From Sweltsa coloradensis (lineage: Eukaryota; Arthropoda; Insecta; Plecoptera; Chloroperlidae), in contig JAMZAV010002172.1 in NCBI GenBank assembly GCA_024449915.1, forward strand, positions 62,001-126,000: 64,000 bases of DNA. Direction: 5' to 3'. Under the pieces are notes generated by a model that saw nothing but the letters and a program-made list of their open reading frames with translations, searched no databases and was not told the DNA's origin. This document shows positions 22,813 to 33,912 of this stretch, piece by piece; the first letter of the stretch is position 1; every line of letters starts with the position of its first letter. The position numbers and the translations under genes are program-made.

Positions 22813-24763
22813 AAGGATGGGCGAACGTTCGAAATTCCGAACTCGACCCAACTTTTTTTGAAGTTCGGTTCGAGTTCGAAATTTGAAGTTCGAGTTCGTG
22901 ATTTATCAAAATTACGAACTTGCTCCGAACTTTTAAACTTGCCGCTGTTGCGCGCGAGAAAATCCTCCAATGGTGAGGCAGTATTATTCATTCGACTATC
23001 GATTTCCTGCGATATTTTCGATAATTGAAATGGAAGCAGCTCTCCACCAATTGCGTACCTTCTAATGTTCGACTAATCGATTCGCAGCAATAATGCGATA
23101 CATCATGAATGTATCCACCAATGAGAAAGCTGCTAATATAAGACGCCAAGACGAGACGCTAGGGTGACCAGATGGCCAGGAGTGAATTTCGGGACACTCT
23201 TCCAGGCGAAAACAGCAGGGGGGTTTGGGGGGTGAGCCCCCCAACAACAGCGCCGCAGGCGAATTTTTTTAAAATCGGGGTTTTTGGAGTGATTTCTGAG
23301 CGTTTCAGAAAAAATATCGAACTGAATTAAATACTGAAATACTGTCGTTTAAGTAGTCAAAAATCAGAAAACCTAAATCAAATCGAACGCTGGCGAGAAT
23401 TATTAGGTAGGCCTATTGAGTTTTGGGGCTTGGAAAGTTGGTACTTGGTAGCAAGTAAGGGATTTTTTTTTACAAGATATAAATTCAATAACAGTTTATT
23501 ACAAAATAAACTAACTATAATTAACTATAATTAATAGTTAAATAATCATAATCATTATAATAATAAAGGTACCTAACATCGAAGTAAAGAAACTCCACAC
23601 ACACTGCCGTTTCTGTTTGTGCCACGCCGATTGCCGCGTCGCAGTTGCCGCCTGCTGGTGAGCGCTAAGCTAATACGGCGTATTTACGCAACAGACTGAC
23701 AGTTGTGGCGGCGCGACAGATTACAAATTTACTGCCGACAGTTTCTCGTCTCGTAATTGCTTTTTTGTTTTTATTTTCTAGTTGAAATTTCTAATTTATG
23801 AATTTTTTGAAAAGCAAATAAAATAAAATTGTGAATTGACCAATTTCGGGACAAAAGGCGTCCCGAAATGAAATATTTCGGGACGCGGGACAATTGCGTC
23901 AAATTCGGGACTGTCCCGCATTTTTCGGGACGTCTGGTCACCCTACGAGACGCTGTGACATTTACGACGATATTTACGATGTTTTATAGAGTAACAAGTA
24001 TTATTTGGAATCACTGAACAATGATTAAAGACCGATTAACCACGTTTATATGCAATTATGTTATCAAATAAATTTCTCGCAGGCAAGTTTTAACCACATT
24101 TGCGTCAGCTTACACACCTTAATACGATGTCGATAAGCTACATAACCTCAAAATAGATCGTCATTTTACGTTTGTTACTCAAAGTTAGATAACAATAACA
24201 TGCCCATGTTCTAGGCCTAATAAAATTTTAAAGTTGCGGTATTTAGACGAGAACTGGCCGCGATTTCACAACAATCTTTGTTAGGTTTGGTTTATGGACC
24301 AGGGCCTAGACCTAGGCTAGGCCTACATAAGGAATATTTTAGGCTTAGGGGCTAAGGTTTAGGGCTAGGCCAAGTAAGGAAAAGCCTAGCCTAGGTTAGC
24401 CTAGAATATAGAAGATAATAGGTGTCTAAACATGTTTTATAAGCTCTTATCTAAACCAAGACTTTGAAATTTGGTAGCCTTGCCTAGGCTAGGGCTAGGC
24501 CTATGCCTAAATTTAGGATGCTGTGCCAAAAGGGCTAAGCTAGTCAATCCTGTCGATGAAGGTCGATGAAATAGATCTCGATAGTAGGGAGATATAGCCT
24601 TAGCCTAGACATTAAAGTATGCCCAATTGAAATTCCTACCTCCCTATTTTTGGTTTTAAGCAGATTTTTTAAAGTTCGGTTCGAGTTCGAAGTTCAAAAC
24701 TTTTTTTTACAGAAGTTCGAGTTCGGTTCGAAACTTAAAAAACCAAGGTTCGCCCATCCCTAA
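22813..24763 (+). mobile_element. hAT-like element (TIR AGGGATGGGCGAAC) with nested hAT
   Basis: Ends AAGGATGGGCGAACG and TTCGCCCATCCCTAA. The 8-bp flank TAATTTGT is repeated at 22805-22812 and 24764-24771. Subterminal GTTCGAGTTCGAA-type runs are inverted between the two ends. A second hAT sits at 23160-23945. No transposase remains. Confidence 0.85.
23160..23945 (+). mobile_element. Non-autonomous hAT (TIR TAGGGTGACCAGA)
   Basis: Ends TAGGGTGACCAGATG and GTCTGGTCACCCTA with perfect 8-bp duplication CGAGACGC (23152-23159 and 23946-23953). It shares the internal AGCGCCGCAGGCGAA core with the elements at 8213, 45214 and 48284 although its termini differ. Confidence 0.92.
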
Positions 24764-25324
24764 TAATTTGTAACTATAGGTTGAACCAGATAAGCTGGCG
24801 GGCGTCAAGGTCAAGCGAGAGCACGGACGCCAACGTTGACAATTTACACACAACTGGCATTAGGTAGGGCCTACCGTATTTGGTCATGTTATCGTGATAT
24901 GTTATCACATAAATCAACATTTTATAAGCTGTGAATAAAGTAGTTCGTCCCACAGAGTCAGTATTTTAGCGAAATAATGATTTTAAGTAATCACGATTAC
25001 GAAAGTGTTTTTTTTGCCTTGTTGGTCATGGTGTGTCCAAAGTTCCAGCAGCTGTTTATAATGCCAACCTCGCCAGATGTGATGTCAATGTTTAGGAGCA
25101 TCAAAATGTCTTGATTTTAATCGAACACTTCATAAATACTTTATTTTTAGGATAATATTGGGCAAGGCTTGGCTTTAAAATAGTCGTGTTTTTCTCCGAA
25201 AGCAGTTTTAGAGACCGTTATTTTATCTACTTTTTGCCGATCCTGTGGCCATAGTGCGTGGACGACAGTGCTGCGATCCCTCGGCGACCGCCACCTTATC
25301 TGGTCCACACTATATAAGTTTTAC

Positions 25325-26419
25325 CAGTCTTGGGGACGCTACTTTTAAAAAGTAACATGCTATCGCTAACGCTACATGCCCCGAAAAACTAGTGAAGCTA
25401 CTTTTTTGCTACTTTTTTTCAGATGTAGCGATGCTACATTCGCGCTACACAAGAAATATAGCTCGCTACTTTTCCGCTACATGTTCATGTCAAATCGGGG
25501 TGAGTCGAGATCTCAAATTATCCCGTTTTTAAAGCCTTTTGACGTCGTGCTGAGATGATTTTTAGCTCCATTTATGTCAACTCGACCGGATCTATCATCA
25601 AAAGCACATAGTTTCGGTTTCCATTGTGATAGAAGGCATTCTTTCAACGTTTAGGCTAGCTAGGCCCTAGTCTTTTAAGAATTCTAGGCCTAACGATCAA
25701 CATTCATATTGCATTTCTTCTTTTCAACGTGTTTTTCGCGGAATCACTGCAGAAGAATGCGACAAACAACTCTAGCCAGGTTCGGAGTAGACCTACTGGA
25801 GCCGGACAATAGCGATATAGCCCGGAATGTTCCAAGGGAGGGGGGGATATGACACTAATCTCTTCATTTTAATGTGCAATTCATATGATTGGCGTAATTA
25901 TCGAGTGGCTTATTCTCTAAATCAATAATCCGACTTCAAGTTATCGTGGATACATCTTTGTTTACGACCCTGAAATAGCACTAAAGATGCACCACGCAAT
26001 TTAATAATCAGTAATATTTTTGGTAAAGTCAGCTATGAACACTCGTGACAGATCGCTCACATCCTTCGGACGACGCAGAGAGAGAGAGCGCGAGAGAGAG
26101 AGACTCTGGGGAGCAAGCGAGGGAGATGGTGTGCAAGTGAGACGAGATTATGGGCCGGTCTACACGGCGAGCACATGACGTGGCGTGGCGGGCGTTACAA
26201 GTTAGTTTGCAGTGCACACTTTTGACTTTACGTGGTACTGGGACTGCTGGCGCCGGAACTTAAAAAGTAGCGCAAATATCACGATAACGCTACAAAAATT
26301 GTAGCATGGTACCGCTACAATATGCCGCCTTAATAAAGTAGCGCGCTACTGGCTCCGCTACACGTAAAAGTAGCATGCTACATGTAGCGCACTACTTGTC
26401 GCGCTTCTCCCCAAGACTG
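25325..26419 (+). mobile_element. hAT-like element (TIR CAGTCTTGGGG)
   Basis: Ends CAGTCTTGGGGACG and CTCCCCAAGACTG with 8-bp duplication AGTTTTAC (25317-25324 and 26420-26427). Subterminal regions are rich in GTAGC/GCTAC repeats in inverted arrangement. No open transposase. Confidence 0.88.
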
Positions 26420-26514
26420 AGTTTTACTGTTCTCTGTTCTGTTTTTCTGATCTGTATTTTGTCTGTACATCTAAAAATGCCTCTTGCAAAATGTAGATAC
26501 TATGACAATAAACC

Positions 26515-26581
<67 letters not shown>

Positions 26582-26582
26582 G
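26420..26582 (+). repeat. LINE-like 3' tail ending in (ATT)n
   Basis: The stretch that continues across the hAT insertion runs TTCTGTTTTTCTGATCTG..., TGACAATAAACCATT and then a pure ATT run (26518-26582). This is the usual 3' end of a non-LTR element with a microsatellite tail. Upstream coding is not recognised. Confidence 0.45.
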
Positions 26583-26607
26583 ATTCATAGCAGTTGTCGA
26601 AAAAGTT

Positions 26608-26680
26608 TGCCCCGACTGGGGTTCGAACCTAGAACCTCCGGCTTAACGTGCCATAGCTTTGCCAATTAAGCTACCGGGAC
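26608..26680 (-). other. tRNA-like sequence, left arm of foldback copy 1
   Basis: 73 nt that fold as a cloverleaf. Acceptor GTCCCGG/TCGGGGC has 7 pairs with two wobbles, D stem GCTT/AAGC, anticodon stem core TGGC/GCCG, T stem CTGGG/CCCAG with loop TTCGAAC, and a final A. The anticodon loop ACGTTAA would give GTT but has C instead of the universal U33, so a working tRNA is doubtful. Confidence 0.7.
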
Positions 26681-26869
26681 CACAGAACAAACCTTTACGA
26701 AACTGCTATTTGTTGTGACTGTTGACTTTCATGACATAAATCCAACAGAAGACTGCAATGTAGCTGTCAAATCTGAAAGATAGATCGCATGGATAAATCC
26801 AATCACGATATTATGTCATGAAAGTGAACAGTCACAACAAATAGCAGTTTCGTAAAGGTTTGTTCTGTG

Positions 26870-26942
26870 GTCCCGGTAGCTTAATTGGTAAAGCTATGGC
26901 ACGCTAAGCCGGAGGTTCTGGGTTCGAACCCCAGTCGGGGCA
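26870..26942 (+). other. tRNA-like sequence, right arm of foldback copy 1
   Basis: Inverse partner of the left-arm sequence with the same fold. The loop is ACGCTAA. A-box-like TAGCTTAATTGG and B-box GGTTCGAACCC are present. Confidence 0.7.
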
Positions 26943-27013
26943 AACTTTTTCGACAACTGCTATGAATCAATAACTATGTCCTTAAAGCGGGCTTATGCTT
27001 AAAAACCTAATAT

Positions 27014-27014
<1 letters not shown>

Positions 27015-27074
<60 letters not shown>

Positions 27075-27078
27075 TATT
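27015..27078 (+). repeat. (ATT)n microsatellite
   Basis: Nearly pure trinucleotide run with two interruptions, next to the foldback element. Confidence 0.95.
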
Positions 27079-27187
27079 ATATATGTAATGTGCGCCCCTG
27101 ATCGTCATGTCGTCGTCGTAAAAATTAAAACAATATTACCAAGCGTGTCTCGCATAGTAATGGGAAAACGAAATCAATTCAAATATC

Positions 27188-27269
27188 ATCTGCATAACGC
27201 ATGGCAGCTCAATGCACCAATTACGCTCATCCAACAATGCGCCTGAAAAAGCATTTGCGAAGCTACTAG
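27188..27269 (+). mobile_element. Helentron-like family B, 3' end only
   Basis: ATGGCAGCTCAATGCACCAA, then CGCTCATCCAAC, a hairpin AATGC...GCATT, GCGAAGCTACTAG and a T. The stem has paired changes relative to AACGC/GCGTT. It ends 30 bases before the end of a cytohesin exon on the opposite strand. Confidence 0.78.
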
Positions 27270-27298
27270 TACCTATTATACAACCGTTGTTTCCTTAC

Positions 27299-27368
27299 CT
27301 GACACACTTGATCCACTCATCTTTCTCCTCTGGGGTAGCGGCCGACATCCGGTAGACTGTGTGTTTTC
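27299..27368 (-). CDS. Cytohesin exon, end of PH domain
   Basis: 70 bases encoding GKHTVYRMSAATPEEKDEWIKCV plus split codons at both ends. This is the last strand and C-terminal helix of the PH domain; the invariant Trp in DEWIK packs the fold. Acceptor TTCGCAG, donor GTAAGG. The ends join in phase to the PH exon upstream (Gly codon) and to the tail exon downstream (Arg codon). Without this exon the PH fold would be incomplete. Confidence 0.96.
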
Positions 27369-27399
27369 CTGCGAACCAAACACATATTCAATGAGTATG

Positions 27400-27720
27400 G
27401 ACCATCCCCATAAAACAGTGGCATTTTTAAGGGCCCCCCCGAAGGGGGGGGGGGGGGGCATAGAAACTGTTTTATCGCAATACTAAAGGAAAAGAAAAAA
27501 ATTTACATTGACCAAAAGAGGATTTAGTAGATCATACAAAGTTGGTTATTGTGATGCTTTAAAATGCACAGATTTTCACCAAAATGACCTTGAAGGAGAA
27601 AATGTTTATGGGGGGAGGCCCCCTGGCCCCCCCACTTAGCCTTCAGTACAATCTATGAATTAATTAATTGAACCCCCCCTAATGAAATTCCTGGATACGC
27701 CACTGCCATCAAGTAATGAA
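27400..27720 (+). repeat. Degenerate hAT-like remnant
   Basis: CAGTGGC at 27416 and ACGCCACTG at 27697 could be its ends; it has internal runs of C and G (27435-27458) and GGGGGGAGGCCCCC. Flanks are similar but no exact 8-bp duplication is seen. Confidence 0.4.
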
Positions 27721-27939
27721 ATATTATGACTTGACCAGGTGAGCAGTTGGTAATTGGTATCAATTTAATTTGTAGAGTTTCAATTCAAACAAGATTTATA
27801 TTCTTTTGTTACTACTTACTTCCATCATATTATTTAACTAGAGGTTCATTGATTAACCCTTTAAAAATTAATAAAAAAGGTTAGTTTTATAGTGTATACC
27901 ACGACTACACAGCACTGCTAACATTTAACATTATTCTTA

Positions 27940-29035
27940 CTAGGGAAACGCCAAAGTCGTTGATAGACGAGTGAGTGAGCCATGTGTTGAGTACTTGGGA
28001 TACACCTAAGGATACCATACCTGGGTACTCAACACATGGCTCACTCACTCACATCCAAGGAAAGGAAAGGAAAGGGGAACATCCCCTTTCCTCCCCTATA
28101 ACTAAGGATACTATACCCGGGTACTCAACACATGGCTCCAGGCGCGGACTGGGTCGAAAAGGCCCGGGATGCCGGCATGTAGTAGGGCCCGTATGAGGTC
28201 GCGTAGTAAAGCAGGGGTCTGGGGCGATGCCCCAGTCGGCGGAGGCAATTTCGCCGAAGGGGAAATTTTTTAAAGTGGTTCGTTATATTTTATGGCCTAA
28301 AACGCTATTTTAGGACGCGATTAACTGGCGCCAACTAAGTAACACTACCCGAGCTCGCAATTCAAATCTCGCGAAAATTATATTTGAGGAAGCCTTACAA
28401 CCAATAATGTAACTCGCAAGTACCAAATTGACACTCGCAAAATGCGAGCTTGGGGGATGAGTGTATACTGGACATTTTGATTGAATCATGCATAACTTTC
28501 CAATAATAATGTGTAAGCGTAAGCTGTAACCTGTAATGAGACGATTCACGGTACTACTTCTACATCCCCCCGCCAGCGCCGGATGCCTCCCCCCTCCCAC
28601 CTAACGCCATCACCTTGCTAGCTGGAACTGGCAAACCAAAATCAAAATACTTGCAGTCACATCGAAATTTCTTCTCGTATAGCGCGGCGGCGAGAAAGTC
28701 AATTAGCTATACATGATAGTCACTAGTTCCTACTGAAAACTGAAAAGTGAGAACACTGAACAACCATTCTCTTTTGAAGAGCTGCCTAAGGCACCCCATG
28801 AGTCATCGTTAATATTATCTAATGTATTTTGTTCGGCAACTCTTTTTCGCAGTAAACAAAATATATACAATCATATATATTTTGTCTGAAACTGAAAGTG
28901 TAGTGTATCCAAATGTTCCACAGGGGCCCGGAATGTCAAAAGCTCGGGGTGCGGGATGGCTCACTCAATCATCTTGCCAGTCCGCGCCTGCATGGCTCAC
29001 TCAATCATCTAACAACGACTTTGTCGTTTCCCTAG
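27940..29035 (+). mobile_element. Helentron-like family E, two inverted 3' ends with nested hAT
   Basis: The left boundary is an inverse 3' end (CTAGGG then AACG..CGTT hairpin and TAGACGAGTGAGTGAGC). The right boundary is a direct 3' end (GCTCACTCAATC, AACGAC TTT GTCGTT, TCCCTAG before T). GGTACTCAACACATGG repeats lie between, and the hAT at 28139 interrupts it. Confidence 0.7.
28139..28990 (+). mobile_element. Non-autonomous hAT (TIR CAGGCGCGGACTGG)
   Basis: Ends CAGGCGCGGACTGG and CCAGTCCGCGCCTG are perfect inverses, flanked by CATGGCTC at 28131-28138 and 28991-28998. It includes GGGGCGATGCCCC and a TTTCGCCGAAGGGGAAA core. Confidence 0.93.
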
Positions 29036-29750
29036 TCTACCCGGAATGTGGGAGACCTGGGTTCAATCCCCTGGTCAGATAAGATTTTGTAGTTCATGGA
29101 TTGTATTTAAAAAAATATTAAACATGTTTTGAAATGCATATAACTAGGGATGCACTCGATAATCAATAATGGATATTATTTCGATAATCGATAACCAAAA
29201 TTCATTATCGATTATCGAAATATAAAATATTTGGTCAATAGTGCACGAACCAAACTATTATCTCACGTCACGTTGTGCCATGCACTGGCTGGGCTGATGG
29301 TGTCACACTGGAGATTTATCTTTGGAAATGAGCTATCAGTCGATGACGAAACCATAAACACATGACAGCGAGGCAGCGAAAGGAATGCAATTGTATTGTT
29401 TTGACTTACACTTGCCATACTTGAGGTTCCACTTATAGGTCGGAACAGGCTTCGTTGGTGATATCGATATTATCGATTCGATAATGACTTTTACCATTTT
29501 GATACCGTAATCGATAATGAAAAAAGTATCAATGTGCATTCCTACATATAACGCAGTTTTCTACATCAACTGTGACAGTACTATGGAAAACATAGTCAGT
29601 ACTAAATACGAGTAAAATTGCAAGGTTCACTCAATCTCCCAGCAGAATTTGGGGGTACCTTGAGCGTGCAAGTTTCGATACCCTTTGGTCACTGCATGAC
29701 TGCATAACAAATATTTTTCCACTGCCTCCATTGCAACCGAGTAACTAACA
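29036..29750 (+). repeat. Family E internal region, carrying a hAT MITE
   Basis: CCCGGAATGTGGGAGACC, then TGGATTGTATTTAAAAAAAT, CATCAACTGTGACAGTACTA and TTTGGGGGTACCT recur in the same order at 30210-30230 and 34441-34650. This copy lacks the Tigger insertion found in the other, so it serves as the empty site. Confidence 0.75.
29145..29544 (+). mobile_element. hAT MITE (TIR TAGGGATGCAC)
   Basis: Ends TAGGGATGCACTCGATAATC and GTGCATTCCTA, flanked by CATATAAC at 29137-29144 and 29545-29552. Subterminal ATTATCGAT repeats are inverted. The undisturbed site is seen at about 34479. A related sequence lies at 35694-36090. Confidence 0.92.
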
Positions 29751-29754
29751 TCTA

Positions 29755-30065
29755 AGAGGCAGTGATTTTGTCAAAAGCAAAACCATTGTCGTTAAAAGAA
29801 TTCCTACACATGTTAGGCCTATTTTTCAGTTTATTATTTCTTGAAGGTTTAAATCAAAATGGATTAATTGTGCTCATTTTGTTAGCAGTTCTCAGTTTCC
29901 TGGTCACGGATGTCTGTTTAAAATTTCAGCTGAATCTATTTGGCCGTTAGGCCGTATGGGACCGGACAGACAAACAGACATATAACATTTGACAGACACA
30001 TTAGTCACGACCAAGGCCCGATCAAGTGGCGTTATAAATCCTCATTCGCTTCGCTCACTTGTCTA
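29755..30065 (-). mobile_element. Helentron-like family D copy (5' end at 30065)
   Basis: The minus strand starts TTAGACAAGTGAGCGAAGCG and continues with CAAACAGATT-like and ACAGACATCCGTGACCAG sequence matching the copy at 37399. It abuts the family E 3' end at 30067. Confidence 0.65.
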
Positions 30066-30236
30066 ACTAGGGAAACGCCAAAGTCGTTGATAGACGAGTG
30101 AGTGAGCCATGTGTTGAATACCCGGTATCATTCCCCATACTGGGCTAGATCCAGCCTTAGGTAAATGGGAGGAAAGGGAATGTTCCCGGTTCGGCTAAGG
30201 CGCCCTTATACCCGGAATGTGGGAGACCAGCAGTGC

Positions 30237-30495
30237 GATTCTGTAAAATAGTCGCTATGATAGCGAAAGTGATCACGGTTGATATGAAATATCAATCGTT
30301 ATAAATTATCGTTATTCTGTAAAATAGTCGCTACGGCCGCCATTTATCGTATCTTGATAGCGTAGCACAGCGACTCCTTTTTCATTCTCGTTATCATAGC
30401 GATCGCTATCATTTTTACAGAATCAGTCGACTCGCAAAATTGACGCTTAAGTGCCGGATAACGATCGTTATCTTCCATAACGATTTTACAGAATC
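30237..30495 (+). mobile_element. MITE (TIR GATTCTGTAAAAT)
   Basis: Ends GATTCTGTAAAATAGTCG and ATTTTACAGAATC, with an additional inner copy of GATTCTGTAAAATAGTCGCT-like sequence near 30312. The host sequence GGGAGACC...TGGGTTCAATCC is split, compared with 29047. Target duplication may be AGACC. Confidence 0.75.
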
Positions 30496-30680
30496 AGACC
30501 GCTGGGTTCAATCCCCTGGTCGGGTAGGATTTTTGTAGGTACAGTAAACCCTCGTTACTTCCAACTCGGTTACTTTGAAAAATGCTTTATTTCGAACAAA
30601 AACATCGGTCCCGACGGTCAGTATAGGATTAACAGTGTATTAGATTCGGTTTATTCGAAATCGGTTTATTTCGTAATTCG

Positions 30681-31163
30681 ATGGTTAATTCGAAGAACTT
30701 TTCCGAGAATTTTTCCGATGTTCGAATTCGGAAAATGTGTTTTGAACGGTCTGTAGTACGCCGCACGAAAACAAACCGATGGCTAGCGGCAGCGACAACA
30801 AAGGAGATGCGCACGCATCACGTGACTGGACTGGCGACCGGCCGCCGGCAGCTACTGCAGCCTGGCGACATCAACACAGCCGACGCGCCCGTGGCATTGC
30901 ACAGTAGGCCTACCGGTACGTCTCAAGCTTTCACGACAGTTGCATCGCCAAGTGTTTGTTCCGTTGTTAGCCGACTACGTGTTTTGCGAGTGTTTGTTGT
31001 GAATTGTGACCATGCACAGTTTGGCGCCAGCTTCAACGACTACGTGAATGTGGACGAAGACATTGCAACTTCGGCCGTGGAGTTAGAGCCTGAAGACCAG
31101 CCTTCATATGAGTCAGAACCTAGGCCATCCGATAGGCCTAGGCTAGTACCAGCAGCCTATTAG
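30681..31163 (+). pseudogene. Tigger-like transposase remnant, upstream part
   Basis: A 160-codon frame whose second half reads NDYVNVDEDIATSAVELEPED, similar in style to the acidic region near the end of Tigger/Jerky transposases. The first half comes from the element's terminal noncoding sequence. No helix-turn-helix or DDE domain remains. Confidence 0.5.
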
Positions 31164-31571
31164 CGACGATGAAGATGAACCCGACGAGATCGAGCGCCCT
31201 GCCCCTACCAGCACTGCAATCATGTAACTTTGCCTAGATATCGCTCGTTAGCGCGAACGATCGTTCGCCCGAACGATCGAAAGCTTTACGGGCGATCATG
31301 TACTAACGATCGTTCGAGGTCTCGATCGTTCACTAGTATCGTTAGACTTTCACAGTGCACCACACACTCGGCCGTGGCAAGCCCCGTTACAAGGAGTAAA
31401 TATTCATGAAATAACAATTCTTACACAAAAGCCGGGTCCAAGACTGTTTTAATAATTATTTTATTGTAGCACGCATTCATATTGACGATCAGAACATATT
31501 AAAAAATGTTGTTTATATACTTCAGCTAACTGTGTATAAGTATGCAGCTAGCGGGGCGAGACCCACCGGCC

Positions 31572-31640
31572 GGCGTTGGCCTAGTGGTAATCGTTTAGAC
31601 CTTCTGCACGAGGGTTGGGGTTCGATCCCCGTTTGTTCCA
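31572..31640 (+). other. tRNA-like sequence, probably a SINE head or tRNA relic
   Basis: A-box TGGCCTAGTGG, anticodon stem ACCTT/AGGGT with loop CTGCACG (GCA if real), B-box GGTTCGATCCC with GGGG/CCCC stem, followed by TTCCAACTTTTT. The acceptor stem does not pair, so it is unlikely to be a working tRNA gene. Confidence 0.5.
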
Positions 31641-32082
31641 ACTTTTTATATTTTCCACACCTACATATTATTTTTGAGGGGTGTTAAATAGGAAGTAAAA
31701 ATGAGGTGATTTATTTTATCTTGGAAATTTGTTTATGTTTTACGCTACTACTACGTTTTGAAAGGCACGCGATTCGCATTTTGAATGTTACTTCAATTAA
31801 ATAATTCAGAGCAAGTTCCAGTTTAAATAGAGTTTTTTTTTTACACAAAACACATTAATTTTATTCTAAACAACACAATTTGCTATCTCTGACTTCCCTT
31901 GAAAACATTAAAACAATTCAATTTGAACCATGTAAATGCACTTCTATAATGTTTTTAATCTTTCCATCAAGTTCTATTTAAGCCCTTGAACGAAATATGA
32001 GTCAATAGCATTATCATTAAAAAACGGAATCCATTAATAAAAACAAATTAAATAAATATTGTATGCATATTTGCATGGAAAC

Positions 32083-33526
32083 TAGGGATGACTTCGGGTC
32101 GAAAAATCCGGAACCGGATCCACCCTCGCCGGATCCGGTTCGGAACCGGTTCTTACACATATTTTTCTTTCTCAATTTTCGTAAATTTGAATCTGCGCGG
32201 GCTAATTTCGATTGAAAACATGGGTGGGGCGATAATCGATTCGAATTTCGATAGGGGGCGGAGCCGTGTCCCAGACATTGTAGGAACTGCTTAGTGAGAA
32301 CAGTTGAACAATCAATGGCCTGCAAAGATTGTTTGCTTTCGTTTTCGTTCATAAAGTTTGGATTATGTGATCTTAAACGTGAAAAATAGAATTAGTATAT
32401 GACGCCACTGATATTTTTTTCAAATCCTGTATGAGGACGTTAAATATCCGCAAATATCCGTGAAAAGTCTAAAAACGTTGATTTCATTGATCAAACTATG
32501 AAAATGGATAAATGTGATGTTTATATTTTGTTACCATCTTAACCTAAAAGTTGCCAAGGGCCTAGGCCCATGCACAGACGAGAAGAAAGGAGCCAGAAAC
32601 GCCCGTGGTTGCTTTAATTAAGATTGCATAAAAATTTAAAATGTTATTTATTTACAGAAAATCCATTTTAAACATTAAAATAATATTTTCTGACCTGGTT
32701 AAAAAATTCTAGGCCTGGGGCCTAGGCCTAGTTAGGCCCTATGAATGTTGCATCACAATTTTGACCTAGGCCTAGCCTAGGCCTATGTGTTGTGTTCTAT
32801 AATAACATTGCAGAACTTGATAATAACATTTTAATCATATACTAATTCTATTTTTCACTTTTAATATCACATAATCCAAACTTTATAAACAAAAACGAAA
32901 GAAAACAATTTTGTAGGCTCTTGGCTGTTCAATTTAACTTTCATCCTCCCCAAAAGCCATCCAAAAGCAACTGTGCAGTCTGATTGGCTGTTTCTCAATG
33001 GAAGCAGTTCCTACATCTGGGACACGGCTCCGCCCATGCTCCGCCCCCTATCGAAAGTCGAATCGATTATCGCCCCGCCTTCAATGTTTACAATCGAAAT
33101 TAGCCCGCGCAGATTCAAATATACGAAAATAAGCATAGAAAACGTAATTAACAAAATATCCGTAAATAAGACTAAAAATCCGTTTATCCGTTTTGCACCC
33201 TTAATATCCGTAAAAACGGATAAAATCCGTTAAAACGGCAGCCCTGGTATATGATTAAAATGTAATTAACAAGTTCTGCAATGTTATTAACACAACACAT
33301 GGGCCTAGGCTAAGCCTTGGTCAAAATTGTGACGCAACATTCATAGGGCCTAGGCCTAGGCTTAAGAATTTTGCAACCACGGGTGTTTCTGGCTCATTTA
33401 TTCTCGTCTGTGCCTAGGCCCTTGGCAACTTTTAGGTTAAAAATAGAACCGGTTCCAAAACAGGGGAAACCGGATCATAATGGAACCGGTTCCGAACCGG
33501 TTTCCGGGTACCCGAAGTCATCCCTA
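32083..33526 (+). mobile_element. hAT-like foldback element (TIR TAGGGATGACTTCGGGT)
   Basis: Ends TAGGGATGACTTCGGGTC and ACCCGAAGTCATCCCTA, flanked by ATGGAAAC at 32075-32082 and 33527-33534. Subterminal GGAACCGG motifs are inverted. Two further inverse pairs lie inside: 32270-32400 against 32825-33030, and 32530-32830 against 33245-33440, so it has a multi-arm foldback layout. Confidence 0.9.
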
Positions 33527-33726
33527 ATGGAAACGTGTGCTAAAAGATTCCTCCGAGGGCTTTTTACAGCTATTTTTCACATCGTTCGCGTTCTCACCGA
33601 GGTCCGAGGCGAGTGAGAACGCGGGCGACCATTTCAATCGTTAACAAGTTATATGATCGCTCCGAACGATTTTGATCGACAACGCTCGCGTTCTCGACTC
33701 AAAATTATCGAAAGCGAGTTACATGA

Positions 33727-33912
33727 TTGCAGTGCTGGCAAGAAGTCGGCAACGCGCTTGCTGTGTTGGAGGCCTACATCGCGACGAAGGATACCACAGA
33801 GCTGACCTTGGAGCAATTTGATGGACTTGCGAAATTCGTTCGGGAGACTTCGAGACAGAAGTTAGTGCAGAGGATGATGGGAGACTTTTTCCGACCTTCA
33901 AGTTCGACGTGA
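33727..33912 (+). pseudogene. Tigger-like transposase remnant, C-terminal end
   Basis: The frame reads ALAVLEAYIATKD, then KFVRETSRQKLVQRMMGDFF before a stop. The final Q..xxxDFF phrase is the classic end of Tigger transposases. It is separated from its upstream part by the element at 31210-33736. Confidence 0.65.

Larger units (their letters stand above)
26581..26969 (+). mobile_element. Foldback element with tRNA-like arms, copy 1
   Basis: Arms 26581-26739 and 26811-26969, each 159 bp, are near-perfect inverse copies around a 71-bp centre. Each arm carries one tRNA-like sequence bracketed by ATAGCAGTT and its inverse AACTGCTAT. ATT microsatellites flank both sides (26518-26582 and 27015-27078), with AAGCGGGCTTATGCTTAAAA at the right border. 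Confidence 0.9.
31210..33736 (+). mobile_element. Inverted-repeat element splitting the Tigger remnant
   Basis: Perfect 20-bp inverse ends, AGCACTGCAATCATGTAACT (31210-31229) and its reverse complement (33717-33736), followed inward by CGATCGTTCG-rich sequence on the left and CGCTCGCGTTCTCG-rich sequence on the right. The target duplication may be the palindrome TGCA. It interrupts transposase sequence that resumes at about 33727. Confidence 0.75.

Noticed and set aside
26870..26942. Functional tRNA-Asn or tRNA-Ser gene
   Set aside because: Good fold but C33 in the anticodon loop and repeated presence inside inverted elements argue against a working tRNA.
26518..27080. CRISPR-like array
   Set aside because: The repeats are simple trinucleotides and inverse arms, not regularly spaced direct repeats; the genome is eukaryotic.
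30681..31163. Host protein-coding gene of 160 codons
   Set aside because: It lies just inside Tigger terminal repeats and its recognisable part resembles transposase C-terminal sequence.
31572..31640. Functional tRNA-Cys gene
   Set aside because: A and B boxes and the anticodon arm look fair, but the acceptor strands do not pair, so only a tRNA-like relic is reported.
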